Assembly: GCF_031755915.1 (NCBI RefSeq) | Contig: NC_083383.1 | Location: forward strand, 24,840,501 to 24,904,500 | Reading direction: 5' to 3' | Origin: Ziziphus jujuba | Taxonomy: Eukaryota > Streptophyta > Magnoliopsida > Rosales > Rhamnaceae | Length of the DNA: 64,000 nucleotides | In this document: positions 55,501-64,000 of the stretch, in pieces | How the letters are laid out: the number at the start of each line of letters is the position of its first letter | Numbering within the stretch: the stretch's first letter is position 1 | Translations under genes and position numbers: made by a program | The notes under the pieces: generated by a model | Database searches by the model: none | The model's input: only the letters and a program-made list of their open reading frames with translations | Told to the model about the DNA's origin: nothing

Positions 55501-58386
55501 AATAATAAAAAGCCTAATAACTATAATAATAAATATCAAATAAATATAATAGTATTAAAAGCCTAAAAATCATAAAACCCTAGTAATTATAATCCTATTT
55601 GATCTCCATCGTTCTCCATCACGTAATAAAAATAATTTATTTGGAAAGGCTTCCTGCTCAAATATGTTAAGAGAATTAGTTACTTTTTTGGTTCCCATTG
55701 TCAAGCATGTTTTTATCAGTTCTTGCTGTTAATGGTACTCTTTCGTAGTTTCATAGTTTTGCTGTTCTAAGTTTCTTGTTTGTTTATATTCTCACAAAGG
55801 AATATCTTTGGTGTAGCTGGGGTCTGCAGAACGTTTTATGGAAGAGTCAAAGTTTTTGATTTATGGAAATGGAAAGGAGCAGCCTCCTACAGGATTCATG
55901 TTTGAGAAAGAACAGATGAAAGGTTTATATTTCAATCAGTCCCCAACCAAGGTATGTTATAGAGAACTGCTTCTGCATAGAACTATTTCCCATTCAAGTA
56001 TTATAGATGGCCATTCAATTAGCTAAATTCTGGTACATTTGAATTTAGGTAGCAATGGGACTTTATGTGTGCTTTTTACTTGATTTAGAAGGCAAACTAG
56101 GATATCTAGTCCTATTAAAGAGTATTGATTCACGCACACACATAGAGATATATAATATAAGAATTATCACTTCTGTTAAATTAAAATATGACTACACAAT
56201 ATCCAGAAGATGAGAATCCTTTATGCGACCCGAAACCATGAACTCGAAAGCTTAGTACAAGACATTTTATCAACTTAAATAAAGCATAAAATTGGAATAT
56301 CTACATACACTTTTGAAGTTTATACCCATAAGGATGCCAAGAACTTCTATTTATTCCATAGAAACACCTTCAAATATCTCTAATTGCTTTTGGACCATAC
56401 AACCCGAGAAAGAGATGTTGCTCAAATTGTCTCAAGGGATTGAATAATGACTTCTCAATCATTTTGACACAGTTCTTCTTTCAGTCCTTATTCCATTATT
56501 GACCTCCTCTTTATATTGGTATTCTCACAAACAGAATGCTCTTTTATGATTTGGATTCCTATGATCAATTATGCCATTCAATGCCTTAACCTTGGTTGGC
56601 CAGCACGAGCCAATCTTCATTTCTTTTGTTTACTAGGACTCTATATCAGTTGGGAGTAGTTTCTATGACCTCATGTTAACTCCTAAACAATCCACCTAAG
56701 CATGGAAACATAATTATTTGATCTTCCGAGCTTGAATTGAAATTTGTAAAGCCACCCTCTTTTTGTTTCATCTTTTCTCTTAGTTTTGGCTTTATGCACC
56801 CTCTTTATGCTAGATAAAGATATCTCATATATGTCCTCTATCCTAAGCTAATGTGTAGGTCATGAAATTGTCAGTCTCACCAAAGTACACTTACAATTAC
56901 TGCATATTCCCAAAATTTTTATTTCCTCCCCCCTTCAAATCCCTTAAAAAATCCTGTTAATAATAATAGCAAGGTTCTGGAAATAACTAGACATATACTA
57001 TTTCATTCCACAACCTAAAACAAGTTGAGCTGATACTTCAAAAGAACGAATTGTACTTGTTCAATTTGTAATACACAATTGGCAGGCAAGCAATTTCATT
57101 CTATTTCTTGGTAGTATGTCAGTTATTACTAGGACTCCCCACAAAAGAGTATACTTGTTAGCATCTTAAAAATTATGGGGACTACTGTTAACAAAAGTGA
57201 GTATTTCAATTTATTAGAGGCATGTAACTCTCTAGGGTATCACTCTCTTTCTTCCCTTTTTTTCCCATTCTTGTTCTTTATTGTCTTTCACTATTCATGA
57301 GTATTGATCAACAAAAAGCAGTTTTTCTTCCTTTTTTTTTTCCTGTTAATCAAGCCCGTTTATTACCTAACAAAAGAATTAGTGCCCTGTATTTAAACAA
57401 TCTTAATTTATAAGAGCTTAAATTTTGCTGCTGACAAGAAAGCACACCTACATCTAAATTATTCTTCCCTGTTACAAAACCCCAAATCTATTCATATGCA
57501 ATTCCATAGTCCAAACCTAATTGTTCCACACTCGAGCCCATCACAAAAGCAAACTGAAGACAAAGTTTCTTCAAAATATTCTAAAGATCTTTTGGAATTT
57601 GTAAGTTCATATTTTTATCTGATTTCCTGCTATTTTCTCCCATGAAATTCAAAAAACTAATAAACAGAGATTTTATGTCTATATATGTGCCTACGAGGAG
57701 AGTTATACATGTGCATGTTGTGTAAACTGCTTTGTATTTATGTAATGTAATTGCTTTCTATTGTATGGATCACATTGTATAATTAGTGAATAATAATAAA
57801 AATTGTTGGGATATAATCTCTTAACATCGCAATGTGTATTCACTTTTTCTTTTTGGAGAATGCTTATGATACATGTATACATACTTAGTAAAGCAAATTG
57901 GATTTCTTCTCTATGAGAACCGTGGTTTAGATTTGCAAGGTAATTTGTTATTTTCACATGCGAAAAAGAAGTGTGGTCCGCATTCCACACATGAATCAAT
58001 ACATAGATCTTCCTAGTTGCCAAGTTAATCAGAAGCACTTCCTTTTGTTAAATTGGAAGTGCTGGCTTTCTATTCAAAATACTACTTCATTGTGTAATTT
58101 GGTTTTTTCCTAGGATGTTGCTTTGGCCATGGTGTCGATGAGACCTATTCCGCTAGGTCCTGTCATGGAGAAACTGTCCTTGTCCGCTGAAAATTATGGA
58201 ACTGGACGGAGGTTTTTCATCCAGACACTGGATGATCGTGCTCTCTCACCGGATGTCCAAGAAAAGTTAGTGAGAGAGAACCCACCAGAAGGAGTGTACA
58301 AGATAAAAGGCAGTGACCACAGTCCATTTTTCTCAAAGCCACAATCATTGCATAAAATTTTGGTGGAGATTGCTCAGATTCCATAG
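49559..58386 (+). CDS. methylesterase, MES11-15 type alpha/beta hydrolase, five exons, 345 aa
   Basis: Exons 49559-49804, 51088-51327, 51443-51586, 55817-55951 and 58114-58386; every intron is GT...AG and all joins fall in phase 0. Relatives demethylate methyl esters of plant hormones (salicylate, jasmonate, IAA). Oxyanion-hole region HGEGFGAWCWYK from residue 99, nucleophile elbow GHSSGG with Ser169, acid Asp296 in TLDDRAL and His324 in GSDHSPFF complete the triad. Residues 1-82 are the basic Ser/Arg/Gln-rich extension of this subgroup, often called chloroplastic. It begins MGNRFIC, which also fits N-myristoylation at Gly2 with palmitoylation at Cys7. The start was chosen because relatives begin MGN. 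Intron 3 (4.2 kb) hosts an antisense gypsy element; intron 1 has a TA run and poly-A. The gene appears functional. Confidence 0.93.
52451..52881 (-). repeat. 3' LTR of the intron-3 element
   Basis: Matches 55198-55621 along its length (TTGCATCACACAAAATC, TACTTGTATTATTAATCAAC, AGGAAACCAAATAATAACC, TTTGATCTCCATC). The outer base triplet has mutated (AAATGTAAG for TGATGTAGG), as has the inner end (CCCTCT for CCATCA). Confidence 0.85.
53090..53370. repeat. G-rich minisatellite inside the intron-3 element
   Basis: Repeats of about 30 bp built on GTGTAGGTAAAAGTTCAAGT and AAGGATTTGGGTAAGGTGAC occur about eight times with drift. Antisense reading gives Pro/Asn/Leu-rich repeat peptides (PYLNP, LHN). 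It lies where a protease-to-RT spacer would be and may have been a coding spacer once. Confidence 0.8.
53503..54912 (-). pseudogene. gag-protease relic of the intron-3 element
   Basis: 54912-54628 is the Gag N-part (EVPDFEGKVNPTEFADWLSS, then IEECFDWYDIEDDRRV). 54624-54373 is the Gag core (NWQEMKAKLYDKLCEQAI). A zinc knuckle near 54182-54141 reads CFKCGQPGYMAYNC with Tyr for the zinc-binding His. The ORF at 54171-53503 covers the protease, where LISGSTMNVVS replaces the expected IIDGGSTMNVVS, so the catalytic Asp is lost. HILLGRHWLYDRDVFHYGRE follows. Frameshifts separate the parts. Confidence 0.85.
55183..55194 (-). other. perfect tRNA-iMet primer binding site
   Basis: Element sense TGGTATCAGAGC, 12 of 12, three bases from the 5' LTR end. 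Confidence 0.93.
55198..55621 (-). repeat. 5' LTR of the intron-3 element
   Basis: TGATGTAGGACAG to TTCTCCATCA on the plus strand, inverse TG...CA termini; PBS lies beside its end, CGTAA outside. Confidence 0.87.
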
Positions 58387-61300
58387 CTGGTAACATCAGA
58401 GTGTTTATTTTTCTTATTTTCTCTTCTTTTTTTATTTTTTATTTTTTTCTCTTTTTTCAAAAATAGCTTTCCTCATTCCACTACAGAATACGAAGAATAG
58501 TTAATTATTGGATGGCCATGATTGTATGTAGGAGAACGTGGTGGCCAAATTGTTTGTTATATTCAATTTCTTTGTATACAGACAGTAAAATGTGTTTCAA
58601 CTTTCTAGACATAGCAGAATCATGTTCAATGTGTTCCACTCAGACTATGACTGAAGAGGATAGTTTGATTGACTTCATGTGTAAAATTCATAATTTTGCA
58701 TATGCTTCATGTGCTTTGAATTCGGATCCTATTCTTGTGTCGAGTCATTCTTTTTTCACAATTAGAAACTCTTTATACAACTAAGAATTTGTTTGGCTTG
58801 CGGCTGTTGGATAAGTTCAGGCTTTTCAAAGTACATAAGTTCAGGTTATTCAAGGTACATAATCGAAAAACCTTAGGAATGTTAGGTTACGGAATACAAT
58901 TCTACAATTGTACGTATCTAAAATGTTCAGTTGCAAATTATCCAAAGTTTGCAAATTATCCGAGTAGAAATTAAATGAAAATTTTCCCTCTTGATTTGTT
59001 TTTACTGGCTAAGACAGAGGCAGGGTTGCCTTTGCTGTCGCTGCCTCCTAGTTTTGACTAGAACAATAATCCAGTTGCACTTCGATGATTATCTCATGCA
59101 ACTAATAACTAGGGAATACTAGTTGTGTCTCAACATTTAACCCTTTAATCATAATAATTTTGGTCCAAAACCAGATTTTGATTTTGTAAAGATTGCCATA
59201 ATTCTTGTCAGGAAAATACACAGATGTCCCGTTAGGCCTGTTTTAGGTTCAATGTTCCTTAATTTCTGCTCTAGTTTTTACTTTATAGTTGCAAATTCTT
59301 GGGTATATACTACTGACTTAAAACAGTTTTCTATTTTCATTTTATTTTTCTGTTGAGAGGGCGAATTCTAGGCAAAGAACCTCAGGAAACACACCAAGAA
59401 CAACAAAATAATATTCTTATCAACCCTGAAGATGAAACACCAATACAACCTGAGCTGTTGCGAATAAAAAAAAAGGACAACTACTGATTTCTGATATTAT
59501 TTTGTATCATTTTTTGTTAAGAGTTTACCTGTTCTTGTCCAATATGTTTGACATTCAAATTTTCCCGAGTAACAGAAAATCTTCACTTGGAACTTTTTTG
59601 TGCAAAGTTTTCTTGTTTTCAATGATCCAAGCTTCCAATGTTCTACTGGACCAGCATGTTTCCAAATTTTTTTTTTTTTTTTTAAATCATTTTCTATTTT
59701 ATTTTATTTTTTACTAAAATAATACGAAAATACTAATCAGTTTATCACTTATTATTTTAACTTATGAAAAACAATAGTTTAATCCATGTTAAAGACAAAT
59801 CCAGTCTACTAAACGAGGCTTGACGAACGACAAACAAAGGTCAGATGGTCTCACCATAAGCTTTGAAAACCAAATACATAGTAATTTTCAGAACACGAAA
59901 CATCAGACACTTGCCTTGAACATCTTAAGTTTCTTTCCCCGACCTCCAATACTTGGCTTGGTTCAAGTAACCAAAGATAACCAAAAAAAAAAAAAAAAAA
60001 AATTATTACCATTTGGAAGTTTCGTCTAAAGCTCTTGGCATTGTAACAGGCAAAAACCACTGTGCATCCCAACAACATGGTTCTTAATTCAGCCAAAAAC
60101 ATGTGAAACATACACAGTACTCCCTCCTAGAAAACAGTGAATCAAAACACCTTCCCTATATATGAACCCCTTCCATAGTTTTGTCATATAGGCTCAAGTC
60201 AAGGGTAAAAGAGTTTTTTCAGTTTTACTACGCTACCATGCAAATACAGCATATATTTTAGACCATTCACCAATTCATAGGAAATTTCCATGTATGATCC
60301 TCACATGAAATACTTCACACTGGAGAGAATATTTACACTAACCATTAAGTCAATTCAACAAAAATTGGTAAATCTTCCCCAACACTTGGTCATCTTGTCC
60401 TTTAAATTTGCAACTTGGTACTCCTCCAACTGACAATTCATCCCAGAAGCTGGCGCCAGAATCATAATACTAATAACATCAAAAGAAAACTCAACCTGCA
60501 TACTCAACCTGCATCACCGCTCAACAGCAAGAGAAGTTTTGTAGGCTTAGATGAACCAATCTTAACAAATTATATCATATGCTATATCAACACATGCACA
60601 TACCTTATATTTGGGCATAAGAGAAATTGTTCTTTCTAGGTTTGCCTGTAAATGATATCTTCAATGGAGGCTACAGCCATAGTAACAGAGATGACAGCCT
60701 TGACATGTGAAGGAGCGCTAAGCCACAAGGACAAATGATTCCCTTGGATACTTGAGGAATTATTTTTGACTGAATGCCATTATCTAGCGAATAGAGGAGC
60801 AAACTGTTACACAGTTACTCGACTTGACATTAGCTTCATTCATATTGTGATTATACATAGACATTATATGCAGGTATTAAAATGATATAAATAAATTTAA
60901 GAGTTTAAGCCTTTACACAGTATGATATGGGCGACAGATTGCAAGTAAAACATAGCAGAGCCTATGTGGAACGAACAGAATGAAATCATGTTCATGGGGT
61001 AATTTGGTAATTTTAAGCTAAACCTGTATCTATAAATATGTGACACACATTTTAAGATTGTGTGGTCTCTTCATACTAAGTTACTTCTCTTTTCTCCTAT
61101 TCTAAGACATGATATCAAAGTAATTTTTTTTTTTTTTTGTTTGTTAACTTTAATAACTCGGCAACCGCTAGCCCACCACCCCTAAACCTATATTAAGTTG
61201 CCGCCGTCCAACAGAGTTAGGACCTATGACATTAAATTAGAAGTAACCAAATATGACCCTATCACCCTCCACCACAGCCTGTCGCAACCCTTAGTCCCTA

Positions 61301-62292
61301 ATTTAATTTGGCAGCCACCATCTTAAACCTATAAACTTGTCATTATTAACATTGCTGACTATAAAAAACAGGAAAATCTGTATAACCATGAATTGGACGG
61401 TGTGAGTAATGTGTCATCTTCTGCCTAATCTTTGGGCCAGTCTTCTGTATCTGAATCGAAAGAAGATTTGGAAGAAAAGATAGTAGATGGATATGGTGGT
61501 ATGAAAACAGAGTATTCTCAGAAAAAGATAAAAGAAGTAAAGACTCCTGATGGGTTGAGAAGCAGTAGGAGATGGAAATTTGTAATCCGAAAGTGACAAT
61601 TTCCTCCTGCAAATGAAGACAAGGAAAAACTGAATGTAAAATCAGATATTTCTTTCCTTTTTCTCCTGAGGTAGGGAAAACATTTGAGAAGACTGTTCAC
61701 TTGTCTCCTTATAGTTCTTCTTGTGATTATTATCCAAAACAACCTGGTTCTCATTTGTCCAATACAAGTTACCTTCTGATCCGAAATCTAACTACTATAA
61801 CTTGGGAGAGAAATAACTCAAGACACAAATTTTCATGAACAAAACAAACCATCCAAAAAGTCGAAATATTGGAATCTTATCTTATCTGTCTTTTAACAAT
61901 TCTATTACATTTTTTACTCGTTACACATGATTTCTTTCTTCATTCCCCCCCCCCCCCCCTTTTTTTTTTTTTTTTTTGATGAGGCGTCAAAATGGTCTAT
62001 ATATTTTCTTTTAACCATAGAGGTCTTGATTCCTGTTTGAGAAGGCATATAAACATACGAGTTAATCCTTCCTCTACAACTGCAGCATAATTCTAACCAA
62101 AGGAGAGACGGAAATGGAAAATTTATGCAAATAAATAAGAACTTACCAGATTAAATATCCTAAGACACAGAAGATGATTTTTGCACCCATACTTGTTTCT
62201 GCATATACTAAAATACTGTTAACAATTTGACGAAAATGGAGAGTGATCAAAACAACACACTGGAGTAACCAAATAGAACAAATAATGCATAC
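58387..62292. other. convergent intergenic region between MES and UPF3-like genes
   Basis: Begins with the MES 3' UTR (T-rich at 58410-58460; AATAA-type signals are scattered). Further features: poly-A at 59981-60001, poly-T at 61123-61138 and a C15/T18 run at 61946-61978. The last exon or exons of the UPF3-like gene should lie here on the minus strand, because the 62293 boundary is a splice donor, but I could not identify them. Confidence 0.5.
61430..61710 (+). other. coding-like fragment, unrecognised
   Basis: The plus frame from about 61440 reads SVSESKEDLEEKIVDGYGG, then KTEYSQKKIKEVKTPDGLRS and RRWKFVIRK before a stop. A second open piece follows (PPANEDKEKLNVKSD). The charged, codon-like composition differs from the surrounding DNA. 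No initiating context; perhaps a dead exon or retrocopy fragment. Confidence 0.3.
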
Positions 62293-63343
62293 CTCATTAG
62301 CACCATGAGCACTAGCACCTTTTCTAGAAGGCTTCCCCTCACCTACATTTAGGTTGCCATCCTCCTTTATAGTATGAACAGTTCCACGGCGACTTAAATG
62401 TCGGTGAGACCCTAGAACAAGTAAAAGAAAGAAGTTTGCTTTCCAGCATTGGTGTCATTAGAACCAACCATAATAAATTAATTAATTAATAGAGTAAAAA
62501 GCATAACTAAGGTCATGCTTTGAAGTATATTTAAATCATTCTCCAAGAACTATTATGTTCATTTGCAGGGGCATAAGTTCTTCAATAGGGATTATCATCA
62601 TTTTCTTCATCGTAAATTGAATGATATGCAGATAGTGATTTACTGTATTTGCTAGATGATAATAGCGTAGTACAAACGAAGAGCAACTTCACAATATCAT
62701 GCAACACAAAAATTCTTGTAATTATAATTGAGATTGAACATGAAGATGATGAAGATCTAATACCAAATGCATGTTCTCCTAAAGTGGATCAATAAATTCA
62801 GTGACAGCTTAATCTACGCACAGCAAAAGCAATACCTTCAGGTGTATCAGAGGGCAGTTGAGAAGGTTGTGATACTGCAGAGGACGTGCGCTCATCACCA
62901 GCATTTGACACATCAGCACGACGAAAAGGGGTCCAAACACCACGATCAGGTCTATCCTTGTTTCTTGTACGTTTTTCTTGCTTCTCACTGACATTACTCA
63001 TACCATGTGAGTCCTTTTTCATATACTTATCATCAGAAGCCCTTTTCCTATCCCCTTCAGAGTTCAATGTACTCAGTTCACTATGAGAGATATGACCATT
63101 GGCCCCTGAACGTGTGTTAGAGAGCCGTGGCAATCGCTTCACATGTTCTGAGTTCAAACCTTGACTTTTCTGTTGACTCTGGAGGGAGGTTGAAGTATGA
63201 CTTTGACGAGCTTCATTATGTAAGAGTATGCTTCTGATTAACCTTCCACCAGACTCACGCCTTTGGTTCTGCTTTGGAGCAGATGAAACAGGCGAATTTC
63301 CTCCAGATATTCCACCATGGTTTTGTAATATGGCTTCAGGAAC
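62293..63343 (-). CDS. UPF3: UPF3-like nonsense-mediated-decay factor, two C-terminal-region exons (partial)
   Basis: Exons 63343-62836 (508 nt) and 62411-62293 (119 nt), with intron GT...AG on the minus strand; the junction codon is split G|GG and joins DTPEG to SHRHLSRRG in frame. The peptide is Ser/Arg/Lys-rich and disordered, with EKRTRNKDRPDRGVWTPFRR and GGRLIRSILLHNEARQS, both characteristic of the C-terminal region of plant UPF3. UPF3 binds UPF2 and the exon junction complex through an N-terminal RNP-type domain and helps mark transcripts for decay; that domain lies beyond the right edge. The exon at 63343 starts after a TAG acceptor; the one at 62293 ends on a GT donor, so the stop codon lies in a further exon not found. 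Identity rests on recognised motifs, not a search. Confidence 0.8.
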
Positions 63344-64000
63344 CTAGTAAAAAGTTGTACATTTCATATTACAGACTATTTTGGTATTGCTGTACCTTTT
63401 AAAACAATACTTTCAGCTAAGAAAAATCAGTAAACAGTTGAACATTCCATAAATTAATCCTACGAGATAGTTTAAAGCGTTTTGATATCAAATGACCAAA
63501 TTATATATGCTTTCTGTTACTACATAGAACTAATTGGTTCAAAAAGGTAAATTGGCCGTATTTTGATACCTGAATTTTAACCCGATAACTTTTTTCGCTT
63601 TTAGAAATAATATTTTTTTCACTTATACCAATAAATGAATTGATCACTAATGAATTTTCATGCAATCATAAAATACATTACATCATTACTGTATTTCCAA
63701 GTTAGGATTATAAATAGGAACATTAAATGAGATAGGAATGGGGTACTGGGGATATTGTGCAAAACTGAATAAACCACTACCTGATTCCCTGATAATCATA
63801 AATCTAAAAGCAATGCATAACCTACTTACAAATACTGTGGTAGAATCAGTCAAAATCTAGATTGTAAGTAGTTTACCACACAGTTCAATGGACTTCAATT
63901 AATAAAAATCACATTCAAATGGTCCAAGTTAAACCCATATAGATCCAGTTAAAATGACAAAATGACAATGAGAAGATCAAGTCCATGTAAGTAGTGAACG
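63344..64000 (-). other. intron of the UPF3-like gene
   Basis: AT-rich, with a TTACTAG acceptor at 63344-63350. No exon-like frame is recognised up to the edge. Confidence 0.55.

Larger units (their letters stand above)
52451..55621 (-). mobile_element. non-autonomous gypsy element in MES intron 3
   Basis: 3.17 kb, antisense to the host gene: 5' LTR (55621-55198), perfect tRNA-iMet PBS, gag and protease relics, a minisatellite, 3' LTR (52881-52451). CCTAA (52446-52450) and CGTAA (55622-55626) fit a 5-bp target duplication with one change. RT, RNase H and integrase are absent, so it could move only in trans. It lies wholly between splice sites and leaves the exon frames intact. Confidence 0.87.

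Noticed and set aside
61946..61978. C15 followed by T18, and C12 at 49926-49937
   Set aside because: Could hint at assembly or sequencing slippage, but mononucleotide runs are common here; not enough to call a feature.
1..64000. CRISPR arrays, bacterial operons, phage genes, tRNA genes
   Set aside because: No spaced direct repeats, Shine-Dalgarno-organised gene runs or cloverleaf sequences were recognised; the spliced genes and plant transposons indicate nuclear plant DNA.

Overview
The window looks like nuclear DNA of a eudicot plant. It is very AT-rich, both host genes contain many introns, long stretches have no coding capacity, and Ty1/copia and Ty3/gypsy LTR retrotransposons, MITE-like foldbacks, a hAT transposase relic and short tandem duplications are dense. 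I cannot name the species. I recognised no tRNA, CRISPR array, bacterial operon or organelle insertion.

Layout. (1) 1-915: copia gag relic, minus strand, running off the left edge. (2) 4327-9445: a minus-strand copia element with two LTRs, a degraded PBS, gag, integrase and RT/RNase H relics. Its gag is split by a plus-strand gypsy solo LTR (7580-8707) with a perfect 5-bp target duplication, ATATC. (3) 9262-10840 is repeated in tandem from 10841. The second copy is split at 11932/25433 by a 13.5-kb nested gypsy complex and resumes at 25433-25845. (4) The complex (11933-25432) is a minus-strand CRM-like chromovirus A: 5' LTR, PBS, gag-protease, a duplicated pol and a 3' LTR. A plus-strand, internally deleted relative B (16636-21460) sits inside it, and B carries the only long intact retrotransposon ORF (585 aa Gag-protease). 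In this family the LTR itself encodes the C-terminal tail of Pol. (5) 25.8-33.8 kb: foldback MITEs, tandem duplications, a TG microsatellite, TRIM-like short-LTR elements and an antisense 5S-rRNA-derived segment. (6) 33.8-36.9 kb: a plus-strand gypsy protease-RT-RNase H-integrase pseudogene. (7) 39.3-42.4 kb: a MITE and a broken hAT (RICESLEEPER-like) transposase. (8) 44.7-47.7 kb: a tandem duplication of non-coding DNA, followed by an unexplained GC-richer island at 47.76-48.2 kb.

The gene-bearing end starts near 49 kb. A plus-strand five-exon gene (49559-58386, 345 aa) encodes a methylesterase of the MES11-15 type (alpha/beta hydrolase). All four introns have GT/AG ends and the joins are in phase 0. 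A 3.2-kb non-autonomous gypsy element lies antisense in intron 3. Facing it on the minus strand (62293-63343) are two C-terminal-region exons of a UPF3-like nonsense-mediated-decay factor, whose 5' part lies beyond the right edge. The two genes are convergent and have no evident functional link. I see no new biological system. The most informative content is the retrotransposon stratigraphy, which can be read to the base through LTR ends, PBS, PPT and target duplications.
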